NCBI GenBank assembly: GCA_003344405.1
Contig: NOWV01000250.1
Location: 1-64,000 of the forward strand
Direction of reading: 5' to 3'
Length of the DNA: 64,000 nucleotides
DNA from: Trichoplax sp. H2
Lineage: Eukaryota; Placozoa; Uniplacotomia; Trichoplacea
Shown here: positions 1-11,236 of the stretch, piece by piece
How positions within the stretch are numbered: position 1 is the first letter of the stretch
How the letters are laid out: each line of letters starts with the position of its first letter
Made by a program: the position numbers and the translations under genes
The notes under the pieces: generated by a model
Seen by the model: the letters and a program-made list of their open reading frames with translations, nothing else
Told to the model about the DNA's origin: nothing
The model's database searches: none

Positions 1-40
1 TAATGTTTCAAGTTATGAAAAAGTATCCTTCCCATTACAG

Positions 41-2148
41 GTTACGGTTATTGTGCAAAATTGGTCATGTCTTGGTAAGAAATTGAAGACTTCAGATTTA
101 TTAAATACTGGTCATCAACGATCGCATGATTAGCGTTTCCTTAATATCCTAATAAGTATAAAATAGATCAGGCAATAGTTTAATTATTTATCAATTAGTT
201 GATCTATTATGTGATTTATCGTTTTCGACAATATCTTGGTGAAATGAAATGAGATATGCCAATTCAGTCTCATTAATAATTCATTAATATATTAATCATT
301 ACGAGTCAGCTATTAGTAATACATCTGAGTAAGTGTAAAAAATAATAGTCATTAACAAATGCATAATTAATTCTTACTATTCTATGATTACTCTAGGCGA
401 TCAAATCTCCATTTCTTGTCTACCAGATTCAATACAAGTTAATATTCACCAATCTATTGCAACATCACTGTCACAACCTTATCCAGCTACGATAAATTTA
501 GGGCTATGTCAGTATAAAACGAATTCAACTCTAACTCACATTAAGATACCCTTTAATAGCTGCGGAAACGACATTCAATTTAACCCTCGTTCTATAATTT
601 ATGGCAATACCATAACTGCTATCAATAATATGCAGAATAAAGGTGGGGTTATTCTAAGGGAGCAGCAACATCAACTAATGTTTTCCTGCAGTTATAAACG
701 TACTGCTTACATTAATGCAGTATTGAACGCGAAAAAAAATCACTCTAAAATAGATCAGGGCCTAACAATAGAACAACTAACGAGGCAACCACAGCCAAAA
801 ACTAGTAGTTTTCAATACGATATGTTACTTTATACGAATCAAAGTTATCAACAAGTACGAACCAATCGTTCAGGAGCAATTTATGTTGAACCGAACGAAG
901 AAATATTTTTTGAGATCAATGTTAAGCCAGCTGATCCGCTATTAGTATTAATAATTGATACATGCTATTCCAATCACCAGTCTAAGAAACATGTAATTAT
1001 AAGCCAACGGTAAGTGTACCCTGTAAGCGATAACATTTAGAAGCTAACAATAAATTCTGTAATTCATGTTTGTTTGAGATAATCTATAAATTTATTCTTA
1101 GTATTTAGTATATATATAGATGTATAATGACAAATTGATCATAGTAGTCATGAAATTATAAACACAAGATTATAATAGCAATTCATGAGTTTTATATTAA
1201 TCATTCACATCAGAATAGAAATTTACTAAGGTTATCATATAAATTGTATACTGGATGATAACATAACTCTATTAAATCCAATTATTGTAATACGTGTAGT
1301 ATTAGTCAGTACTAATTCCTAAACATCATTCTGCTACACTTACTACTATTTTAATCTATTTTTTAAGATTATACTCAGCAGGTAGTGATTGTTCTATGGT
1401 CACTACTTGCTATATTTGCCTGTTAAATTCGTAATACGAAAATAGCTCTCCTATAAATTTCGTTATTGTACTATAGTCAGCTTCATTGCTTTTAGACATA
1501 TATATAAACTCACAGTAGCTAAAGATAGCCATATCAACTTCAAAACTGGAGCTTAAAAGTTGTATACTGCTTATTTACCAACAGAATGGATAACTTCTTA
1601 TAGAATTTTGTTAAATCTTTATATGATGATCAGATGGTAGAGCATTGCTTAATTATATTTTCCGTGAACACAGTAGTACAATGGCTAAATGTAATATACC
1701 GGTATTCAAGATTAGATAAGCTTATAGGTAAGATCATCTATGTTTTTTTAACTTATCTTCCAAAAATTATAGGTGTATCATAGATTCGTCTTTTAAAGCT
1801 ATTCCATCACCTCCAGGAAGTGCCCGGTTTAGTCTTTTAGCCGGTAGTTTTGTTTTTAATCATTCAGTAACCACTTTTCTCCATTGTTTTGCTCACGTTT
1901 GCCATCAGTCAGAATCCAATTTGACACGATGTCAAGGTTGTACTAACATTCAACGACCTCATCATATCGTCATTGGCACTGTAAGCTATAAATCCAACAG
2001 TACCTCAATGAATCGGCCTAAAAAATTAATGTCCACATATATTGTCTTATTTTCAACGCTTTTTGCTATTGTCGTAGTAGTTCTGATTTTGTTACCTATA
2101 ATTTTAAGGATGCGTAAAACTATCAAATGGACTCCGGTATCGACATAA
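41..2148 (+). CDS. ZP-domain transmembrane protein, 3' part
   Basis: Extracellular zona-pellucida-domain protein anchored by a C-terminal membrane helix. Two firm exons: about 397-1009, ending at CAACG|GTAAGT, and 1773-2148, starting after TTATAG and ending at TAA. The joint restores CGG and reads ...IISQR-CIIDSSF. Seen: the ZP cysteine pattern (ISISC, LGLC, SCGND, FSCSY, DTC, CII, HCFAHVC, RCQGC), several N-glycosylation sequons, then one hydrophobic helix (about 2036-2110), basic stop-transfer RMRK and a short cytoplasmic tail. An ATG at 384 lies inside the pyrimidine-rich tract before CTCTAG|GC at 396/397, so it is probably intronic rather than the start. No signal peptide is present, so the 5' end lies upstream. 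A 34-base exon at 41-74 (between TTACAG and GTAAGA) joins in phase and is tentative. ZP modules polymerise or act as receptors; the particular role here is unknown. Confidence 0.82.
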
Positions 2149-3544
2149 TTATTGATAATTTAGAAGATACCTATCGGGTATATGTTATATTATGTTTGTA
2201 TATGAAGATATTGCAACGTTTGGATAATTAACACGACTTGTTCTTGTATGACTTCGCACTAATTGCCCTTAGGATTAGAATTTTAGCCAGGATTAGTTAT
2301 TTTCTAATTCGTTCTTTTGTACGAGTGCAATAAATGATATTTACAGAAATTCTATAGTACTATTCATTAATTCGTATCGTAAATGTAGGATAGGTAAATT
2401 TATACATCATAAAACCTAAGGATCTGTGATTAAAATAGAATATTTCGTTTCCTGTTTGATACTTGAAATAAACAAACGGTATATATAAACTCTTAGAATA
2501 TAGAGTTAATATATATGTATTCGTATACGATAAATAAAGTTAGCACTCAAGAAGTTACTTTGCTAATTAAGGCACGAACATAGAAGTACGATGGCAGCTT
2601 ACAGCAAATTTCTGCTTATAAGATCTTCTAAAATTATCAAAAGCTTTAACATCCATTCTAATGTAATAGAATATGTAATGCGTAAATGAATAAATCGAAA
2701 TATGCTCTACGCAGTACTCATAGATTTATTTAAAGAATTTTTAGACCTAGCAGTTATATGTACCAAGTGAGAGCCAATCAAGCTTTATTATACAATGGAA
2801 AGAGATTTGAATGCCAGTATATTTATATTAACTGTAGTGGACAGTAAGTATAATATATAAATCAAGTGATAGCTTAACTAGATACTATGATAAAGAACTC
2901 CACCATCAAGCTATCATAAAAATTATCCTAGATCCCGACAACAACACAGCAGTTTGCAACTTCCTTTAACTTTTAATATGTTTATAGTATCCCTCACTAG
3001 AAGTTTATCACAAAGTGATCACATCACCGTATTATCACCTTGTTACAAGCATAACTAAAATTAAAATTTTGTTATTTTTTACTTCAGTATATAAATGACA
3101 GAGAAAGTAAAAACTTGTTAAACAGTCGCTATGTGAAATACCACATCTTTAATTAAATGTACTTTCGTGACGGTATTGCTATCCTGGCACGTCCAAGAGT
3201 TGTAAATAGCTCCATATAGATGCTATGGGTTGAAAGTCCATGACAGTCTGACGATTTGCTTTACCATGTACATCAACATCTCATACAGTATCATTGGTTG
3301 TCAATAGCGATATTTGCGTTACATTAGCTTTCTGTATAGCATAAAATAAATATCATACAAGAAAACAAATCATGCGAGCGAAATGGTCATAATTACAATT
3401 TATCTAAATTTTAGTTTACAGTATGATCTCCGAAATTCAGTTTGGCCTTAAAAATAGCCTAATTTATCTCAACTATTGCGACGATGACGTTGATAATTAT
3501 TCGAAATAAGAAATAGTAACGAACTATGGAACCATTTAGAACGA
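2149..3544. other. Intergenic, AT-rich
   Basis: This gap lies between two convergent genes. It is AT-rich with frequent stops in all frames. I see no conserved coding segment, RNA gene or repeat, and it probably holds both 3' UTRs. Confidence 0.6.
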
Positions 3545-6500
3545 CTAAAAATTAGTTTCGTTCGATTTCATCTTTTGGTACGCAATCCTAGGAGAGTGCC
3601 CGTACTGTTTAGCGAAGTTTTGCATATTCACGTATTCATTATAATTATGGTCCGCAGGTTGATAATAGTTACCATCATTACGAGGAGAATATTCTTCTTG
3701 ATGACTGAAGTAAAAATCATTTCTTAAGCTGGTTGATCGCGATTTAGGCTGACCTACTGTATATTTTCCAGTATTTGCGGTTTCCTTGATTTTTGCATCT
3801 GCGTGCCTACTACCATTATAAGGCGATGCCATTGAGACATCGGGATAAGCATCTACATTAGGTACACTTGATTTTGCTATCTCGGGATAACGAGTTTGAT
3901 TTATCCAGGTATTATTAGATAACGGATGCTCATTGCAAAATGATGCCGAAGAACTATAAATAGCGCTTTCATTTGTTCTGTATTGACCCGATCTTGTTGC
4001 TATGTAAGGCATCGACGGATCTCTCGGTATATCATGCGATACTGTGTACACGTCGGTGTTGTAGGTCGATGACGGAAAACCGCTAAAGGACTGACTTACG
4101 TTGCGCACATCTGATGCTGAAGTTTTTGGGTACTGACGATGCCTTACATGCTCATTGTATGTATAGAGTTGTGAAAGCTTTTTATAATCAATAACATCCA
4201 TAATTCTACCATCAGTATACTTAAGACAGCCCAACGCTCGAGTTTTTTCAAGTAAGCATAAAATAGATTCATTGTATGATCTCTCACTTTGATGCTGAAT
4301 CTCGTAGTTCCTGATGCTACCTTCATCATGCATACCGAAACTACGGAGATATAAGCTATGCCATATTTTCATATCAAAAATATCAGTAACAACGGTCAAT
4401 GGTTTAGCAATAGTTTTACCATAAATTCTTTGTAAAACTTGATTCATAATATATCGTTCATTAAATACTTCCTTCCAATTTAAGTAACAGAGATTCCAAG
4501 CTGAAGGGAGAACAATACCAGTACGCTTTGACTCGTTACCTTCCCCTTTCCTTACATAATCATATCTGCAGCGTTCATATTCATTGTTGTAAGAAAACGT
4601 TTCGGTAAGTCCACAGAGTGATATATCCAAAAGATGCGATATGTAATTAGGAGAAAATTCGAAAGCCAAAGGATTTTGATATAACAGTTGCGATATACAA
4701 CTTAAGAATAGCTCAAAAAAGGGACTCTAATTTTTGAAATCATAATAAGGATTGTATATAAGATAAATAAATTAGCTATGCAGGATATAATTGCACAACG
4801 TTAAATTTTACCTCTTGGCTTGCATTAAAACGATAGCCAACTACAACCCAGTTCTTTTGTAGTAATATTTGAAATCCTTTAATTGTACGACAGTCACCGT
4901 CTAATATTACTTGAACTAGAGAACATATTACGCAGGAAAGTTCTGCTCCGTCATAATCTATGAATTTATAAGAAAACATTATTAAAATTAAATGGCTTCA
5001 AAGTTTGCTAAAAATTCTACAATGACGCTAATAAATCATTTACGATATAACCTTTAACTAAGATGGAAACGGCGCCATAGTGTAATTTATCCGCTATCTT
5101 AGTAGCAATGAATAAGCAAACCCTAGTGGAGCATAGGCAATGACAGATTTCAGCAGTTTAACGTACAAAAAATAAAGGTAACAAACTAATACTATTACAA
5201 CAGTTCCAGTGATTAGTCTAATAGAATAAAATACTGCGTAATTATATTACATTATTCGTCACGTCAAATAATATAAAGTATAATAGTCTACCGAATGAAA
5301 TTCGGCCATTGGGTTGCAGCAAGAGAAGCAAACCAATCTTTATCGGAATTCCAATATTTTCTATCGCTACCTATTTTAGAATAAGTATACCTAATAAGAA
5401 AAACTTTAATAATTATAATGCTATTCAATAGCCGCACAATATCAAATACCTTTCAAGCAGTGATATTTTAAATTGTTATAGCCAGACGAAAGTTCTTTGG
5501 GTTGAATTACGTTGCCAACACGTACAATTCCATTGTCTGTGTATATCCGTCGCCATACAGTTGCTAAATAATTAGGGAATCGATTGGCTAATTCTATAGT
5601 TTTGAATGGTTTTTGCTTATTTGGGTCTTTTATAATTCCAAATATTCTAAATGTAAATGTATATTATAGTAATTCTATTTAGTGTGCATGGATACAATAT
5701 AAAGAGCTTGTAGAAATTATTTAAACTGGTATCTTACAAACCTTCCTTCCATTTCGTTACAATTCTCTCTTAGGCCATGATCCTCGGATGCCGATCTTAA
5801 TAAATAAACATCATTAGTTTGGTAATACCAGCAAGGTACCTATATTAAATTAACAAACATTTAATTAGTTATTTAGTACATCAAAATCGTAATAAGATAT
5901 CGACTAGAGACGTTATACTCACGGGATAACGTTTTTCCCTGTAGGCTGCCAGAAGCATGTTTAGATCTAACTTCTTGGATACAGCATCATTTGGACAAAG
6001 CAGTATTTCAGGTAGACTGTAATTACAATTATTCAAATACACCATTTTTGATAATTAGTATATTGATTCCGATATTTATATCCCAATTGAATTTATGAAA
6101 TAATTATCAATGAAAATATACTAAAGAGAGAATGACCTTTGATATTTAAATCCCCTATTGGCATCTTCGTTAATGCACCATATTTTTGGTGTCTTCAAAT
6201 GGTCAAGTTCCTATAGTTTAATAGTATCCATTTCATACTATCAGACATCATTACTAATCAACACGATACATAGCTCAACTTACACTCTCATAGTCACTTA
6301 TTTTACGGTAAGATGGTACACCACCAGTCTTTGCTAAACCTGGATAGGTTTTATACCATTATTAAGGATCGACATATTATTAATTTTTGCAGTTATGAGT
6401 ATTCTATTTTTAAATAGTAGTCCAATTACCTTCCATACTGTTAGCATATTTTGTGTAAAATTCGGTATGTTTGCAACCAATCAAATAACGTAACATCTAG

Positions 6501-7867
6501 AGTAAACACGCAATTTCTACTGTTAATTGCCGACATCTAATACGTAATTTAAATCAAAGCATTTTACACTTACCTTCTTTAACTCTTCATATGAAACAGA
6601 GTTAGCCTATAATAATGAAATAAACGATGTTTAAAATTTCGACATTTCCTAAAAGTTGCATGTAAGCCCTAATATTAGATGTTGCAAGTTGTACAGTATA
6701 TATCATCGTTGATTCAAATAACTCAGAATTGCAATATAAACAAACAAAAATTTCTCAGATATAGCCTTGACACGGTTGGAGATAATTTCGAATTTGATAC
6801 TTGTACCGCACGTTGTACGCACTGTAATGTTTCAGAGTACTAATACTAACATCATAGTAAGTAAAGTGGCTCAACGTCACACTTACTTGTGACCTTCTCG
6901 GTAATAATCGAAACGATTTCAATCGTGATACGAGCGATTTCTAAATTGATCCAAATATAATAGGGAATATTGCATTAGGTGCGATAATTAGAGTTCAACT
7001 TACTGAGCAATGCATCCCATTAATAACTTACATCACCCAATGTCTGATCATTTCTTCTAGCACGGATATCTAGTAGGGTAAAGTTCTATTGGAAAATATG
7101 TTATCAAGCTAAGACACAGCAGAATGTTTTCCAACTTCAGTGGGGTATGGCTATGACTACAAAGTAACACGCACGCTATACAAAGTCTCCTACCCTACAA
7201 TAGACTTGTAAACTAGTAATGCCTCCTGAAGTTGGCAGTGCATTATTGGTGACTGTATGCCTTTCTTGACAACGTTTATCCACTATATAATAAGAATAAA
7301 ATTACGAGAATATCGTGTACATGTCGAGATAATAAATAGCTACCAAATCTTATCATTACAACTCGGCTAAGAGTGGCTTTTAAAATGTAAAAAGTAACAA
7401 CTTCATCAAAGATAATATCAGTAAACAGGGGTTGATACGCAGCACTTACAGGTATACTTTATTTTCTCTATATTTTTAAGAACAATATCATCGAAAAAGT
7501 ATACTCCATCGTTAACATTTCTCACCCCAGAAGCAGTCCGTATCTGTTGAAAGCAAGAAAATAGAATTAGAACCTGAATGGTAGTTTTATGAATCGTAAG
7601 CATGTCATAAGCTATTATTTAATTTGATTATACTATGCTGGTAAAGACCATATAAGGTATTGTAATAAAATTTCCAACAGTATACGAATAAAAGGTTGGT
7701 AGGAAAGCATGAAACCTTATCTTCGAGACTTCCTTCAATTATAATTAGTCGAAAATTGGTTAAACAAACTCTGACTTTGGACTCTTTCGATACCGATTGT
7801 CGATGACATAGCATGTAATGAACGTTCTTGTAAAAAGTATGATCAGGAGTATATTGTATTTCTTCAC
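3545..7867 (-). CDS. Myotubularin-related pseudophosphatase (MTMR10/11/12 group)
   Basis: Inactive phosphoinositide-phosphatase paralogue; family members serve as adaptors for active myotubularins. Exons read 5' to 3': 7867-7716, 7543-7450, 7069-7032, 6940-6887, 6606-6574, 6496-6430, 6339-6284, 6210-6137, 6016-5923, 5839-5742, 5646-5450, 5370-5292, 5122-5052, 4957-4812, 4726-3545; all phases agree, giving about 811 residues. Order: PH-GRAM domain (VRVCLTNFRLII), linker, phosphatase-like domain (WFASLAATQWPNFIR, CRTIKGFQ, LLQKNWVVVGYRF, NPLAFEFS), then a Ser/Tyr/Asn-rich tail of about 190 residues. The P-loop CSDGWDRT of active members is DYDGAELS here, across the 5052/4957 junction, so the catalytic Cys and Arg are lost. 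The exon with LKSFRLLP (6940-6887) is the least certain. The first coding exon, above 7867, was not found: the exon at 7867 needs one preceding base, probably from an LPG codon set. Confidence 0.92.
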
Positions 7868-10800
7868 CTAGATTTTTGGATGATATCGATTAGTTTATAT
7901 TACATATGATTCTCTATGCATTAGCTATTTTGCATATCCTATAATGCAATCTATTATTATAACATAAATTCAAGGCGGACCCTAACTGTACAACGCTACT
8001 GCCTCTGGAAAAACAATCTTTTACACTAGTCGAAATGAGACTATGAAATTGACATGGTGTCAGATTTCTTTCCAATCTTTTATAAATCATACAGTATTTT
8101 AAAAAATAGTCTAACTGAATATACTCGTATTCGTGATTTCCCCATAGAGTAGTGAACAGAGAACGAGTATATTTATTGAAGGTAAAACTGCAACGTATGA
8201 AGCATGAAAGTAATCCATGAACTAGCAGATATTTACTGTTCATTCGACTTTGAAATATTGATTAAAAATTGCCATCGCTCCAAAGCCTCAGATACAAATT
8301 ACAATACCTGGAAAAAGAATCTTCTTTTTCAATTGTTCTCTGACTTCATCCCAGGTTTCGCTGGGGTTCTCTTGACCAGTCATTGAAAATATAGGCTACG
8401 AGAATCTCTTATCTCCTATTAAAAAGAAAGGACGTTCAGATTGAATATTTTCAACTGAAGACATTTCCATTGACCACTTCTTCCTAGCTTATCGTGTTTC
8501 TAACGATGCATATACAAATCAAATAGTGAATCACCAATATCATTCAACAACTCGACGGCAACCTGTCAATTAGTCCAATCTTACCGAAAGGGAAACAATG
8601 ATCATGAAATGATACACGTCAAAGCAAGCCCTCGCAGGCATTCTCTCTATATGTTATCCAAGATGTATCCAGTGAAACGTCAATTCATTTTCTATTTGTT
8701 ACTTATGCTAATTTTCACATGTTTGATAGTAGACTATTGAAATAAACAAGTCAAGTCGTCCTACTAGGTAGGTCTTTCACCCTTCTTCTAACCCATAACA
8801 CTAACGAGAAATGGCAGATTTTTATCTACCCTATTCTAGTCCGTGTACTAAACTATCGACCGTTTCATGAATAGTTGAACTGTCAAGATATAAAAAAGTA
8901 AGTGAAAAGTGGTATTCCTCTATCAGGGAATGCATCACTCCAAGTAGAAATTTGCCTAGTTCAAACTGGTAAGAAGCTTGTGAACATCATGCACTGATGT
9001 TTATTTTATGATCCAACATTACGAAAGTACGCCCATAGTGGCTTGGACTGTTAAAGCTGTGTTAAAATGACGGTAAGCTAAAGCACAATAGTTGTATCCA
9101 TTTTGTCATTCATTAACTGATATTCAGCCACGAGAGCCATAAAGAAAAGAATTCCTCGAACTATCCTTCTACCATGAAATGGATCACCGTCGAATGCTGG
9201 CTTCTACTTGGCATAGCAGCCGAAAGGATTACTTCTAGTTGTTTCCATTATTTACCCCTGGATTACGGCATGTAAATTACCTTATTGACGTTTCAAGACC
9301 AAGTTCATTGAAGGAAAAATGGAAGAGAAATTTTCTTTGCTGAGACGAAAATTGTCTTTCACGAACTGTCTACATACAACACGACTTCCTCCTTTCACTC
9401 AGCTTCACTCAATCGACATCAAGTTGACGCACCCTTGCTTCTTTTTTGCCCTTATATGGTAAACTAACACTGCGTACAGTGTATCGTATTCAGGTCAGGC
9501 AACTTGTGGCTTCGAAAGTAATGCATCATTCCAGTATAGTACAGGAATGACGGAAGTTCATTAGTATGCGGTATATCACGACTACAGTATATTATAGAAA
9601 TTGATTCATTAATTACAGTGTACAAGTTCCTATATGCGGTTTAGCCAATGAAATAGTTGACATTCGAGACCCTTATTAGTGTACATGCTATACCATGTAT
9701 TGTACTGGTATAAACGAAAAGTAGATACATCGAGTTAATATCCCCCAAAAAACGCCTTTCTTACATTGATCTCGGTGGGCAGTGACAATAGTCGGAAACT
9801 GGGCCATCAAACAATAATATTGTTCACAGTCTGAGACACAGATGACTCGTGATGAACTTTATTCGAGTTTCTGGGTCTGTAATGGACGTTAACATCATCA
9901 TTGGCAGACTGCTCAGAAAGATGTTGTTGTACTCATGTATCCTATTCAGTATACGAGTAGAATAGACCAGCTAAGTTTTGTACTCACTGTCTTCAAGACT
10001 TCCAACGAAAAAATCGCAGACATGGGAGTACAAAACTTCACAGGGCTACACAGTATTCAGAGTAGTCATACTTCGTTACAGTCAGTTGCAAGATCATACT
10101 GGTTATATTCGTATTGACTGTATGCCGTCCGTACCCGTAGTAACTAGAATCAGTTCTGTCCGCCCTTCAAAATTTCTTTCGATCATCACTCATTCACCTG
10201 GTCCAGTACAGTACATTATACTGTAAACGACCGTGCAATATACTGTAAAGTGTCGTCCGCCCTTCAAAATTTCTTTCCATCATCACCTCATTCAACCTGG
10301 TCCTGGAGTTCAGTTAAATCATGTGACGCATTCAACTGGAGAATTACAATAGAAGGTCTTCATAATACAGTGTGTAGAAATTCTGTCCAGATTTTGAAAA
10401 GTGGAATAAAAAAGTCAAAACTGTGGAAAGTTTTACGGATTTTTTTTACGAAATAAGGCATAAAAATGTACGCTGATTCATCTGGAAAGAATTTTTACAC
10501 ACTGTACAGTAGTAACAGTACTACAGTATACTGTACACTACAGTAGTGCAACGAATAGTGCGATTGTTGCCGTACAGTACATGCTCAGACGTACTTTCAA
10601 GACTTTACTACGTTGAGGCGGTTGAGCTACAGCAACCTGCTCAATAGTCTTGCATTTAATTTACAGCGACTGAATTGTAGTTTATACTACGTTTTATTAA
10701 TCATCAAGTATAATAATAATAATATTAAGAACACCAATAATGCAATTTATTCAAATTTCTTTATCCATTGCACCAGTAAAGTTCACAAAACTGACCAAGA

Positions 10801-11236
10801 CACCATCGTGCTGAACCAAAAATTCAGTTACCATTTACAATATGAATATTCAAAAATGTGCATTATTGATAATCCAAGATGTTCACCATAAACTACGGTA
10901 ATGCAAAATACAGCATGATGTAATGATGCAGCAATGTACTGTAAAGCTTCAGCGAGTAATTTATTCATAGAATTCATCATTGTAACTACGGAATCTCATA
11001 CTTGGATACCTACATCAGCGGGATATTTTACAAGACACTTTACAGCAAAAATTTTACAACGATGGGTATTACGCCAGCAAAAAAGTGTCTAAAGCCACGG
11101 CCTATTAACGTATAAGATTTGTTATACCATGGCTTTCAGCTTATTGTCTCGTCAGAGTTAAGACGCATTAATAGTATCAACCGTCCGTTCAAAAAACACA
11201 ACATTATCCAATCAGATTTATTCGATGCAGTCTAGG
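7868..11236. other. Intergenic with palindromic pentamer tracts
   Basis: No convincing exon is seen here. The missing first exon of the myotubularin gene probably lies in the left half. From about 9470 the sequence is strewn with GTACAGTAC/ACTGTACAG-type words, and a 47-base direct repeat sits at 10158 and 10255. Confidence 0.55.
10158..10303. repeat. Direct repeat pair of about 47 bases
   Basis: Copy 1 is 10158-10204 and copy 2 is 10255-10303, a 97-base offset. Both run GTCCGCCCTTCAAAATTTC... to ...CCTGGTCC with only a few mismatches or single-base indels. The spacer is rich in ACTGTA words. Confidence 0.85.

Noticed and set aside
7914-8386. Frames on both strands just above the myotubularin gene, considered as its first exon
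   Set aside because: No GRAM-like N-terminus, and no donor of the phase needed by the exon at 7867 could be matched.
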